Below, in pieces: positions 34,921 to 46,737 of a stretch of DNA of 64,000 nucleotides; within the stretch, counting starts at the first letter, position 1; each line of letters opens with the position of its first letter. The stretch covers positions 15,201,433 to 15,265,432 of the forward strand of contig NW_004955446.1 in NCBI RefSeq assembly GCF_000276665.1, given 5' to 3'. The notes beneath the pieces were generated by a model that ran no database searches, was not told the DNA's origin, and worked only from the letters and a program-made list of their open reading frames with translations. Position numbers and translations under genes: made by a program. This DNA is from Chinchilla lanigera (lineage: Eukaryota; Chordata; Mammalia; Rodentia; Chinchillidae).

Positions 34921-37454
34921 TTAAAAATGTTTTGACCTTGAATTCTTACAAATTATTGTAATTCCTTCCATCTCATAAGGAAAAGCATTTTTAAAAAGTT
35001 CTTCAAATAAAACACAACCCTACAGATAGGCAGTCTGTTTATGAAATATGAGGGAATTCAATTACCCATGAATGGATGAATGGCTTTTTTTTCCCTCTCT
35101 TTGTCTGGTCATCATTGTTACTGTGGATTTCTTTAACAAAAGATATCAAAATAAACAGAAATGTCTTCAATGAACTGTGAGCCTGCAGTTAAGTGGCATA
35201 TGCATGAGAGTGTGTTTCTCTGGGATGTATTTACTACAGGTATGATTCTTTTAGTGCTGCATTACTGAATTTCTAACAAAGTTGTACAAAAGAGAAGAAA
35301 TTATGCATAAAAATGAGCAAAACTCTAAAAATACCGCATGTAGCTTTGTTTTCTTTCACAAGGCAGACCTCATTAGAAGTCCTAATTGAAATTTCAAATT
35401 GTTTTTAAAAATTCTGTTCTCTATAGATAAATGGATAAGGAAATTATGGGTCTTTAGTATAGCACTTTAAACTTTTGTAACTCATTGACTATTTCCTAAG
35501 TTTTACGATGGAATATTTACTAATAGTTTTCATTGATTGACCCTAAAATTTTCTACTTAATTTAAGCTATAACTTTGTCACATTGAGTTTGTTACATTGC
35601 TTTTATGGATAAATGGTCAGCCATTTAAAAAGAAGTTGCCTCACTCCATGTTTATAAAGTCCTTAATTATTCTACAAGGCTTCCATATTTTGTCCTCTTT
35701 TCCACTTCATAGATTATCTAAATTAAATTTTACCTATGCCTTTCCAAGAAGTTCACTACAGAGTTCATATAATAAAGCTATTTCAAATCACATTTAGCAA
35801 TTTTAGTATACTTTGCATTTAGCAATTCATATGGACAGGGCATTTGCATGAAAATGTGATTTTTATATTTTCTAAAAGAATTTTACAAGACTATATGTGT
35901 TATCTTGTAAATTTCCTCCAGTATAATTAGTTGTAAATATTCCCTTTCCTTACTGGTATTTCACAGACATTAGCGCATGAGATGTTTTATAAAGACGACC
36001 CATGCCCTTCCAATATGAAAGCAAGGAAATCATTGGTTTTCCTGGCATTCAAGTAGTATTCTCCATTTGAATTACATTTTGAGAAATAAATTTTCATGCT
36101 CCAACCAGTTTTCTACTACTTTTATGTGTAACTGAAACAGCAGAGCAAATATTTTTTAAAGATTAAGCGTACTTATCTAATTAAATATATCAGAATATTA
36201 GGTTTTTACTACATTTTAAATTTATGAAAGCATAGTAAAACTACTAAAAACATTTATACTGAACTTTAAAAATATTGGAATTATTTACCACTAAAGTGAT
36301 TCATTATTTTGTTAAGCATGTTTAAAATTTATTCCACTGAAAGAACTGACTAGTTTGTTCAAGTGGGATAGTGTGTGAGAGCACAGGGCTTATTATAGTA
36401 GTTATTTTGAAAAACCCTACAAAAGTAACATGATATAGGGTGGGTCATCTTTGTAAAACAGCTCATGCATTGATAATCAATAAGAATTTATCTATAGACC
36501 TTTGAAATGTAACAGTACTCCTCTTTAAATATGAAAATTTTCAGCAACTTCAAGGTCTATGGAGGAGCAGAGAAGTCATTCAGATCATTTCTCACATTTT
36601 TCTCATATAGAAAATCAACATAAAGGGCTGAGGCCAAATAGGCACTTAATAAATCATAGCTATTTTATTATTGTTCATATGACAATGATTACTATTTGCA
36701 TAAAGAGTGGCATAATATTTACTTTGACAATGCACTGTCAACTGGAAAAAATCAATTTTATGTCTTAGAAGAAAGGGATGTGTCTATTTCTTTCTGGAAA
36801 AGAACATCAACCTCACAGTAGGTTCTGGGTGAATATCAGAAATGAGAGAAGTATAGCTGCTCCAGCCCTAGAACCTTTCCACTTTTCTCCCTGTTGGCAT
36901 GCTTTGAACACAATTTACTTTCTGCATCTTGACAAAGCAATCGCAGGGATGCTACAGTGCACAACAATTTGAAATCTATGAGCCCACAGTACACTATGCA
37001 AATGCAAGAAGAGGTTTGGAAAATCACGTCTACTTCAGGCCATATTTTCCCAGCAGCAAAAAGGCTTCATACCCAAATGTGTCCTGAGCAATAATGGCAG
37101 GCATGTGAGCTACTGTGTTTTGTTGTTTTTGTTGTTTAACTCAAATCTGTGGGATGGAACTGTTTAGAAATAGATTTAAGGACTTTATCTGAACCTCTGT
37201 AGACCCACACCTTCTTCATGTGGATAGTAAGAATAAATCCATTTACCCCAGAACCTGTAGTCAAACTATCATTCTACTGTTTTTAATCTGAAGTTCAGTG
37301 TTAAACTTGAAGAGGAATCTGAGAATGCTCAGGTGTAATTGAGTTTAAGGTGAGAATAAAATTACCTAACTTGATGGAGACAGTATAAAAATCCCTGATA
37401 AGCAGCAAAACAGTACTAAATATGAGATTTGAACTGTTTTTGTGTGTGTTTGTT
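34921..37454. other. Unique AT-rich DNA
   Basis: No confident repeats. Short open frames at 35597-37027 have no recognisable family. Confidence 0.4.
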
Positions 37455-37498
37455 CTTTTCTTTTTCTTTTTCTTTTTCTTTTTCTTTTTTTTTTTTTG
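37455..37498. repeat. (CTTTTT)n pyrimidine microsatellite
   Basis: Seven or so C(T)5 units merging into a T run. It explains the lysine/arginine- and phenylalanine-rich open frames around 37301-37714. Confidence 0.95.
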
Positions 37499-37734
37499 CT
37501 TTTGCTTTCTTTGTATTTCAATGCGAAATTGCTTTTGCTTTTCTTCACAAATCATGGAAAGGAAATAATAATGATAATGATAATCCATTTTTTTTACCAT
37601 CTTATTATTTTACCCTTATGCATCTGGGAGCTTCTGTGCAGTCTTAACCATCCTGTAAATACTTATTTAGCAAAAAGAAACAGAATACATTTTGCCTCAG
37701 ACTCTCTGCATTGATATATTGAAATAGCAGGGAA

Positions 37735-37965
37735 GAAAAAAAAAGCCCATAATGCTTCATTAGTTAATTGTGCAGAGTACAGCTCTTTAGGGGTAAACAA
37801 GAGAAGGACATGTGCTGAGTGGCCCGTCCTCGCCATGCATATTATGGCCTAATGACGCTGGTAATGGTAGGAGGCTCCTGGAGAGTCATCTGTCAAATTA
37901 GCACATTGAATTATTTATTGCCTCAGAGTAAAATTGCTGCAAGGTAGCAGCTGAGACACGGTTTT
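37735..37965. promoter_or_regulatory. Candidate conserved non-coding enhancer block D
   Basis: About 230 bp of repeat-free, motif-dense sequence: 'cattagttaattgtg' (37759), POU/octamer-like 'atgcatattatgg' (37835), 'gcctaatgac' (37847), 'aaattagcacattg' (37895) and a CAGCTG E-box (37949). It also keeps some CpGs near 37825-37860. Flanks are simple repeats and AT-rich DNA. Conservation inferred only. Confidence 0.5.
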
Positions 37966-38102
37966 TAGAAATCTAAAATTCAGAAAAAGAAAACTCATAC
38001 AGCTGATTTAAGAAGATATTTTCTTCTAAATATTTGTATTTGTGATGATGACATTTCTTACTGTGCAAAAGAAACCTCACGTTATTTCTACCTTTAAATC
38101 CG

Positions 38103-38105
<3 letters not shown>

Positions 38106-38138
<33 letters not shown>
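38106..38138. repeat. (TG)n microsatellite
   Basis: About 16 uninterrupted TG units. Confidence 0.98.
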
Positions 38139-38141
<3 letters not shown>

Positions 38142-40739
38142 CCCAAGAGCTTCATGCCATTAGTTAGAACTTAATAACCAAAAAATCACCTCCTTATTTA
38201 AAGTCTTCATAACTGATTTCAACTCCATCACCTGTATAAAAGACAAGGCAAAGTAACAATATTTTATGAGATTCTGTGCCCAAGAACTAACTAGTAGTGT
38301 ATGGTTCTGGGTGCCAAGTTCTTGCATCTGTTCATATTTCTATTCTAGCACAAAACTATCCTATATAAACGTTGGTCTTCCTAGGTCTTAGGGGAGGAGA
38401 TAAACCTGAGCTGCAACTTCTTTTAAAATAAGAGAGCACGTATTACAATAAACCAAACCTATGAGAATCAAAACACTTGCAGCCATGAGTGGGCTGATAA
38501 ATTTAAGACCTTTGAAAAATATCATTTCCTTATTGGCTGAGTTTTTAATTAGTGGACATGGGCAAGTTTTTCTTCTGTTAATAAATGCTGTGTAGGAATA
38601 TAAAGCTACTTATCAATTTATCAGCCAAAGAAAAGTCATCTTCTGGGACAAAAAAAAAAAGTTTACTAATTCTCTATGGGCTCTTTATTTCTTATTTAAA
38701 AATTCTTAGCCTTAATCATGCAACTACTTGAAAACATTTGAAACTTTGATTATAAAATAAATTATATTTTTTTTAAAAAAGCTACACCACATCATTTGGT
38801 CTCAAAGTAGAAACTGAATGTGTCAAAAACACTAAAAGGGAATCTCTAGGTACAGTTGAGGATAGATGTGTGGTTGTGTGTATCTATCTGGTTAGAAATA
38901 GGACCAATTTATTTGAGGGATGTTCTGACACTTTTATAGATTGGTTCTTTGAAACTTCTGGGCTGTTTGGTATCTTATTGGTAACTAAAAACTAGCATAG
39001 GATCAGTGTTAACATGAGAATGAGCTTTCAAAATGCAGAGGGGAAGATATGAGCGTACATCTTGTAGAAAAAGCAGTCAACAAGAGGCTAGTGGAAAGAT
39101 AATTAGTCTAAAATCTCATTGTGTGAGATCAAGGAATGTCTTGAGTGTTCTACTGAGGAATATGCATTTTATTTTAGGAAAAAATACTTTTCTTCTGAAT
39201 AGATATAGATGTACTGGATTTAACAGTGAATCATTAGAGACAGAGTAAATAACATTATGTATAAGAATGCACTATGTAAATTCTAATATATTTATATACG
39301 TCCCCTTCTTCATCCACACCGCCACTATCACTGCCACAAACAGCACTGGAGTAGTGATGATGGAAAATGAGAAGAGTTAGCAATGCTCTGTTAAGTAACC
39401 CCTGTTCTGGGAGAATAAGGACATTATTAGTCAAGACAGCTTTCAAAGGCAGAGGCTCACATTTGACAATGAAGATAATAAAATTCCACTACAGATGCAC
39501 AATGATGTGGATATGGGGGTGAGGTATTAAACAGAAATGTACAGAAGGTTATTGGAAAATGGGAATGTAGCCCAAAGAAAAGTGAGCTAAAATTTAAGGT
39601 GGAAGCTGAAAATGAGCAAGGAAAAAGGAATGGAATACCTAACATGGTTGTTTAGTACAGTTTGGCCAACAGTTTTGATCACCTCATACACTACTTTCTT
39701 GTAATATTGTGAGCATCATATTGAAGAAGTATTGTTTCTAATACATCATCAGTTGTCTCATCAAGGTATTTCTTTTCCTATTGCTATTCCATTTTAATCC
39801 ATTTTGATTACACTCTCCTTTCCAAAGTTCTTTTCATTGATACTGTGCATTTTAAAATTTCTTTTTTAAGCAAGAAAATGTCAGTAGTTCAAGCAATTTA
39901 GATATTACCTAATTTGATAAAAACAAAAGTGTGGAGAAACTGGGTTTTCCCCCTTGTAGCTGCTGAATTTGGTTGTCAGTAAAACTGTCTAAATCTGTCT
40001 AAATCACAGTGAAATAACCTAAAGTTTATTTAATTTTAAATTTTAAATTTTGCATTTTTTTCTTTTTGTATCGTAACACCTCCTGCATAGCCACCATCTC
40101 AGCTGATTAATTTCTAATAATTATGTTCAGTCCCTTATTTCTATTATACCTTTTCTTCTTATTCATCTTTCTTATCACAGATCTGCTTTTCCAGTAGTTC
40201 TGTTTCTCTTTCTGTTCCTTTGTGTGTTTAGATCTTTCCTTCTTACTTTCTCATATTAATCTGCTGCTACAACCTCATCAAGTTATACCTCACTAATATT
40301 TAAAATGTTTTATCTTTAAAATTAGAAATGAAGTTCTAAGTACTTTCAAAGCTATCCTTCTTTACTCAAAAGTTAAGAGTGGATATCTCAAATTCATATT
40401 ACATACTACAAAGTCCACACTGTGACAACCGTGGAGAAGTATGATTTCAATTATATGACATTTGGCTGGAGAAATAACCAGCTGTTTAATTGTTCTTGTG
40501 AATACATGTTAAATGTGATCTTTCTTCTTATCTGCACACATGTAATATTTATTTGATAAAATATTTCAAACCTGAAAGTTTCATCCCCTGCAAAACTGCT
40601 TTAGGCAGTACCATGTTGCATTAGAAAATCTCATTTTTTTTTCCATTTTAGGTTAGTTATCTATTACAAACACAGCTGAGTTTGTTTGAGGCAGGGTATC
40701 AGCTGATGTTTACTGGGTACTTCAAAAAACCACAGTCTC
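38139..40739. other. Unique DNA
   Basis: No confident transposon. 38530-38640 has a mixed composition with 'tttaattagtgg' and 'cttatcaatttatcag' and could be a minor regulatory element. Confidence 0.35.
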
Positions 40740-40853
40740 CTCTTTTCTATCTTGAAAGGTGGTAAGAACGATCCCGGAACAAGGCAGAGCAACAGCCCAG
40801 TATTGAAGCTTCTATGCGTAGGTGTCTCTGGATGGCGACGAAAATAATCTCCC

Positions 40854-40871
40854 TTCTAGAAGCTTCTAGAG
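40854..40871. promoter_or_regulatory. Heat-shock-element-like array (3 perfect units plus a near fourth)
   Basis: The sequence ttctagaagcttctagag reads TTC-nn-GAA-nn-TTC-nn-GAG, close to an idealised HSF1 site, and contains a perfect 16-bp palindrome (40855-40870). An extra GAA-nn-TTC pair sits 45 bp upstream (40805-40812). Four-unit arrays are much rarer by chance than trimers. Function is inferred from motif alone. Confidence 0.45.
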
Positions 40872-40979
40872 AAGTAACTGGGCAAAGGTCTTGTAGACAA
40901 ATAGGGGTTTTATTTTTAAACTATATCATTTTAGAGGAGCAATATTTACATATAAGACCCGAGGACGAGTGTTGGCTAA

Positions 40980-40992
40980 CCAGTAGGTGGCA
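40980..40992 (+). promoter_or_regulatory. Perfect CTCF core motif
   Basis: ccagtaggtggca fits the CTCF core CCASYAGRKGGCR at every position. With this degeneracy about 0.06 hits are expected by chance in 64 kb over both strands. It lies about 110 bp from the HSE-like array, in a small island that keeps several CpGs (40770-40970). If bound, the orientation implies a forward (plus-strand) site. Confidence 0.5.
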
Positions 40993-41000
40993 ATCTTCCC

Positions 41001-41844
41001 CCAGAATATGAGTCAAACTAAGCTCCTACTTTAAGTTTGGAATATGCTGATTGCTGGAAGAAACACCAAGAATTCTGTTCCTAAAAGTTCAAATTTCCAA
41101 TAAACTAGCACACCTTTTTGTACAGTAGAACATTTTCTACAGACTTTTTCCCCCTACACTTTAATGGGCTAAATTTCAGCGGCTGCACATTGCCTGTACA
41201 AACTCTAGGAGACCTTTTCTCACCTCACTATACTTTTATCATTAGTTATAAAAATATAACTATATTAGCATAGCATTTCCATCATCCTTCTCAAATTATG
41301 TGAAATATATATTTTGAAAGACTTCTCTTTGCCAAGTGTCTGTTTATAATGCTTTTCAAAAAAGTAAATGAGGATCTAAAATGCCATCAATCTTGCAATA
41401 TTTTTAAGGAAGAAAATGTAAAGGAATTTGTGGAGTGTATCTGAGTCTTTACCATATCTCTTTCACCTGTTAAGGGATCTAGAGTTGAAGGGTTTTAAAA
41501 AGTTTTTGCAAAATAACCAAAAGTGTTTCTCAGTGGGTGGTTTGCAAAGGTGATTTTTCTGAAGATGGACAAAAATATTGAGGATACATTTCTCAGGGAC
41601 AGAAACTTTACAGGAATATTTGCCATGCTCTGATTTTTTTTTTTTTTTTTTGTAAAATGTTCTGCTAATGTGTAATATCATGATGACTGCTGTCACTCTG
41701 GGATTTCACTGCCATGTATTCTACCAACCACAGAATAGAGGAGCCATGATATGATCTTCACATATTTTTTATTTATTTTGCTTTGAAATGAAATCATTGT
41801 TATATTTTAATTAATAGTTATTTTGGGGGGTCATTTTAAAATTT
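41001..41844. other. Unique spacer with T-run
   Basis: Contains a homopolymer T run at 41634-41651. Otherwise nothing recognised. Confidence 0.4.
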
Positions 41845-42406
41845 ATTTTTAGCTGATAGATAAAAGCATAAAAATTATACATATCAGTTAGATACCATAA
41901 AATATTTCTATATTTATATATTGTATACTGTTTAAATCAAATTCAACATATCTACCTCCTTAAACATTGATCACTTCTTTATGGTGAAAACATTGACAAT
42001 GTTTTCTTCCACATTCTAAAAATGTACATTACATGAATGTTATCTGTTGTTACCCCATGCACAACAGCACAACAGAATTTCTTGAGTCTGTACCCACTGA
42101 TTAACCCATACCCATCCCTAACATCCAGCCACCCTCCTAGCCTCTGATAAACACTCATTTGCATTCAACCTGTACAAGATCAATATTTTAGATTCTACAT
42201 ATGAAAGACATCATGTGATACTCATCTTTTTGTGCCTGGCTAGATCATTTGAAGCAGTGATCTTAAATTCCACTTACATTGTCACAAATGACAAGATTTC
42301 ATTTTTTTTTTATGTCTCAATACTATTCTATCATATATGTGTACCAGGTTTTCTTTAGCTATTCATCCATTGATGTTAAAGTTGTTACATTTTGTTATGT
42401 TTTGCT
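41845..42406 (-). mobile_element. L1M-type 3'UTR and ORF2 end
   Basis: Antisense L1 tail: 'ctccttaaacattgatcact' (41956), 'ctcctagcctctgataaaca' (42134), 'tttttgtgcctggctagatc' (42227) and 'ctcaatactattctatcata' (42317), the position of the L1 'gaatagtattccattgtat' motif. It is followed by 'tattcatccattgatgttaa' and cut by an ID SINE at 42407. Confidence 0.75.
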
Positions 42407-42480
42407 GGTACCAGAAATCAAACTCATGACCTTGCACTTGCCAGACAGATGCTGTGCCATTGAGCTATATCCCTGGCCCT
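42407..42480 (-). mobile_element. ID-type SINE
   Basis: Plus strand 'ggtaccagaaatcaaactca' to 'gagctatatccctggccct': a complete minus-strand ID core with no long tail. It may have inserted into the L1M tail just to its left. Confidence 0.85.
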
Positions 42481-42829
42481 AAAGTACTCTTTTGAATTTG
42501 ACATTTAAATTAAAAAATATGAACTGATATAGTGATTACTACTGTCCAGTAACATAAGTTCTTCTCAACTTCTAAATAGAAGGGCTCTCACTTCCCTACT
42601 TTATTGATGTCATATATAGGTGTGATTCCCTTTAGCAAATTAATTTGTATGAATGGGACAAATATGATGTCTGAACAGGTGCATGGAAAATCAACATGAT
42701 AGTCTCTATTTCATGGCTCCAACTTCAGCTTCTACTCTCTGGTGGAATCAGAGTGGAAGTAAGTCTTTATTTTACCACAACAGATAGATAACATGGTTAA
42801 AAAATAGCCCTCTCTTGTTTTATTTATTT
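42481..42829. other. Unique spacer
   Basis: Nothing recognised. Confidence 0.4.
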
Positions 42830-42880
42830 GGTACCAGGAATCAAACTCAGAACTTTGCACTTTCTAGACAGGTGCTGTGC
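42830..42880 (-). mobile_element. ID-type SINE, 5'-truncated
   Basis: Plus strand 'ggtaccaggaatcaaactca' to 'acaggtgctgtgc', then unrelated sequence. The first 20 or so bases of the ID (A-box side) are missing. Confidence 0.8.
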
Positions 42881-44174
42881 TTCTATTGTTTTAAACTACT
42901 GAGATTTTGGATTTGTTCAGTAGCTTACTGTATTAATCTATCTAACCTAATATCATCAAAAGGTGTTAAACTTAGTAGTACAGGATATGTAATAAGAAAT
43001 ATTGCAGCATTTATTCTGCTAACCTCTTGCCTTATAGAATATGAAATAATTAAAATGCATTCATAGAAAATGTACTATGAAATTATCTCAAATTGCAAAA
43101 GATTCTTGCTTAGTACAGAGAAGCAATCTGCTCTTGAAATTTACCTTGTCTTTTCGACCCTTCTGTTGTAAAGCAGTAGTAGTATTTTCTCAGGAGGTTT
43201 AAGAATCTTCCAATAGATGATATTTATGATCAATATAAGAAAATGATCTTAAACTGAAAATATAGATAATTTGAACTTCAGAACAAAGGTAGGTAAAGTA
43301 AAACTCATTTTTGCATAGCTAATTCATTTTTGTTAGGCGTTTAGCAAGCTATATCCCTTCTACAGGGTTTTTCAGATACTGCAGTGCTCATTATGACTTT
43401 ACAAAAATGATATATTACTAGGAAAATTTTTAAAAACAATTTCTATGAAATGCAATATTTCTTTGATGTGCTAAAACAAAATGATATTTCCTTATTTAAA
43501 AACAGAAGTGCATTTAACTATTATAAAGAATATTTCCTTCATAGTCCTTTCCTTTGAAATATTGCATTGAATCTTATAAAAGCTTTATTTTTCTTCAAAT
43601 AAATTTGTGGTTATTTCTAAACACTTTAATCATTATTCAGATACATTCTGGTATGTTCCCTCATGTAAATAAGATGGAAGAGTTGAGTTTAGGGCCTGGA
43701 AAATTGTACATCACCAAGAAGACACTTGTTGTGTGTTGATTTTCTAAATCCTATGTGATCTCTGGATAGAAAAAGGTCAGTGTTTATCAGAGAAGAAAAA
43801 TGATTTGAATGTACTGTAGACATCCAAAGTAGTCTAATTCAAATTCTTTGGATACCAAAATGATAAAAGACAGAGAGGCATTTAAGAAACAAGAAAATAG
43901 TCAGAAGCACAAAGTTGTCAAAGTTTATGTGATATGTAGAGAAGTAGGTATGGTCTGATGTGGCTCAAACTACCAGGGCTATTTAGGGTAGCACACTTAC
44001 ATGGATATATCTTTTCATCTAAAATAAAAGCAACTTTGTAATCTTAAGAAAGAAGCACTTCATGTAGTTAATGGTAGGAATTAACTAAGAATAGCTGAAA
44101 CTCACCAACTGAAAAATCATATTAGAACAGTAAAGTTGAAGGAAACGGTTATGGTGAAAACAAGAGGGGAAAAT
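42881..44174. other. Unique AT-rich DNA
   Basis: Nothing recognised. Confidence 0.4.
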
Positions 44175-44285
44175 AAGTATTTATTGGTCATCTAGATTTT
44201 CTAGACACTTTGTTGGTATTTTTCATGTACTATTCTCAAACAGCCCTTTAAGTAGGGATTATAATCGCTATGTCATGGATCTTAT
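44175..44285 (+). repeat. MIR/L2 fossil
   Basis: 'tatttattggtcatctagat' (44178), 'tttctagacactttgttggt' (44198) and 'cagccctttaagtagggatt' (44241) follow the MIR/L2 'attgagc.ctactatgtgccaggcac' to 'gaggtaggtatta' order. Confidence 0.6.
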
Positions 44286-44546
44286 TAAAGGAATCTTGAA
44301 TACAAAATTCAAAACAGTATTTTTGTCTGAAAGTATGCAAGCAACTACTTTTTCATCATTACATTTTATAGTTGATAAACAATCTTAGTTTTCTGAATTT
44401 TTTACTTACAATTCTTAACATCATATAATGTAGTTTTAGGAATTTTGCATGTATTGAAAACCTGGCTGTAATTAGCATGTTGTCTTATCCATAAAAATAA
44501 AGTAGCACTATGTAGTTTCTTGAAAAAAAATATATATGCTATATAT

Positions 44547-44905
44547 CAGGTATGATCAAAATATATGGTGAATGTTTAAATTAAAAAATAATTACAGTAA
44601 GACACATTGCCAGTAATTTTCCTCAAAATAGTCCACTTTGTTCAAACACACTTATTCCTTTGTTCTTGTGAACTTTTGAAGCAGCCATGAAAGTCCTTTT
44701 ATTACCTGTGTATTGTTAGATGTGCTGTCCTTGGTCCCTGGACGTTCTGAATCAATTCAAAACATTTAGCTTTACTGGTGATTTTTGTTTTGCTAAAGAC
44801 CCACCTGTCACATCATGCCAGATTTAATTGATGAAGTGGATGGGGACAGACCATGGTATTTTTACAAGCCTGCTTTTCCATTGACTGGGACTTCACAGCA
44901 ACGTC
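44547..44905 (-). pseudogene. Mariner-type (Tc1/mariner) transposase C-terminal remnant with terminal repeat
   Basis: The left end 'caggtatgatcaaaatatat' looks like a mariner terminal inverted repeat. Reading minus from about 44830, the frame gives a decayed 'LA.CD.WVFSKTKIT.KAKCF' (family pattern: LAPCDFFLFPKLKxxLKGxRF, where D is the last catalytic residue of DDD). A separate stretch near 44640-44700 gives a 'KDF..CF..' to 'NKCV..QSGLF-stop' end (family: W..RW.KCI..QGDYFE). Stops and frameshifts are present. Only the C-terminal half is kept; the other terminal repeat is missing. Confidence 0.65.
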
Positions 44906-46653
44906 CACCATATTTTTTATTATATTTTGTGAACACATTCACAAAAGAACAATATTAGTCAATTATTCGATATACAGAGATATGGAATAGATATGCAGAA
45001 ATAGATATATTAATCCTTCATTCAGTTAATCATATCTAAGGATCTTTATAATCATAAACAGAATTCTGAAGGGAAGAAATAGCAATTCGTTTCTTAACTC
45101 CTTAATCTGAGATTCATTTTTGTCATAAATCAAATCAACTTCATATTTTTGAACCTATTTTTATTAATATCTTACTATCACAGTCATAAAAGCAAAAAAC
45201 ACACTCAGCTTTCTGATTTATTTGATCAGTGTAAATAGGGTTATTAATGTCTATCTGAAAATTCTGCTTTTTTTTTTGCAGCAACGCTAACAGATACCTA
45301 AATCTTTCAGCTACTACAAAAGCTCTGGAGGTTTTAGACTTTAAGATTAAGCAGACACATAATTCCTTCACTGTTTCATTCCCATTTTCCTCCACTCTCC
45401 TTACTGATCTTACTTTTAGCCTAACGCATTAGAAGTATTGGTGGATAAATCTTTTCCAATATTCACCCAAACTTTGGCCATGGTTTTTTAGTCCACTATT
45501 CTTGCATTCAAATTTTGTACTTAGCTTTCAGCAAATTGATGAAGATCTCATCGTACTCCTAAATTTATAGTGTCAATTGAATTGTAGCAGAGGTAGTGTC
45601 ACACTATGATAAGGCTAACTATTGCTTCCATCATAAAATATGTCTTTCCATCAAAATGTGAACAGCGGTCAATAGTGAAATAAAAAGTAGCTCATTCTAA
45701 ATGTAGTTGTCATAATCCACACACTATCAAAGTATCCATAGCAGGACTAGGGGAAGGGAATTATTTCTCAGTCCCTCTCCTGATAGCAATGAATGACCTA
45801 CATAATGAACACCTAAAGTCCAGATTTACCCCTTACTCTCCTCAACGGCGGGTACAGCAGGAATTCCATTTCAAACACAGAGCATCTAGAACAAATCTTC
45901 AAAGATGTTCTTGACATCGCTGACAGATTTTGCATAAGTCAATGGCATTTTCACCAGGTGACATATACGTGTTTGTGACGCATAATCATTTATTGTATTC
46001 AAGTATCTAAAAGGAAAATAAATCAAATATACAGCCATGAAAATTATATATTAAAAAATTAAAAACTGACATTTAAGCCACATTGTACATCTTATACTTT
46101 TAAAGTAAATTTGAAAATATTGATGATAATAGAAATTTTGTTCAACAAAATGAGTAGCAACCAAAACAATTTTTAACACATCATACCCAAATACTGAAAT
46201 GCTTATTGCTGGTAAATTGATTTTGAACCCTTCCCCTAAACTTTTCTGAGAGTAACTGAAAGGAGCTTAAATGGAAGTGCCCAGGGATGTGGGGAGCATG
46301 TCAAGCCCAAAAGCAAAATTTTAAATATCGCTACAAGATATCATAATTACATTCAATAGTCAATGCATTTTTCATCTGTATTAGTTGATCATGGCAAACA
46401 AAAGAACTAACTACTGGTGAAAATAAATGCACTAACTGCTTTATTTTTATAAAATACAATATTAAAACAAACTAAAAACTACTGATCTGAGAACATTTAA
46501 TCTCAATTAAAATTTGACAAAATATAAATTATCAATGCTATGAAGTTGATAATTTCCAACTACCAATATACTAGAATGGCAAATTTAATTACCATTTACA
46601 ATAATCAAATATATATACTCTGTACCTTGGTTCACAAAAGCTTTTGTTTACAA
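44906..46653. other. Unique DNA
   Basis: No confident repeat. An 84-codon minus open frame at 45141-45395 has no recognisable family and contains a lysine run from a poly-T tract. Confidence 0.4.
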
Positions 46654-46737
46654 TTTTTTTTTCCGGTACCAGGAATCGAACTCACAACCTCACACTTGCC
46701 AGGCAGGCACTGTGCCTCTGAGCTAAATCTCCAGCCC
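46654..46737 (-). mobile_element. ID-type SINE with poly-A tail
   Basis: Plus strand shows a T run, then 'ggtaccaggaatcgaactca' and the closing 'gagctaaatctccagccc'. Little diverged, so a relatively recent copy. Confidence 0.9.

Noticed and set aside
37301..37714. Poly-Lys and poly-Phe frames
   Set aside because: Produced by the (CTTTTT)n microsatellite.
37973..38155. Frame with a Thr-His run
   Set aside because: Translation of (TG)n on the opposite strand.
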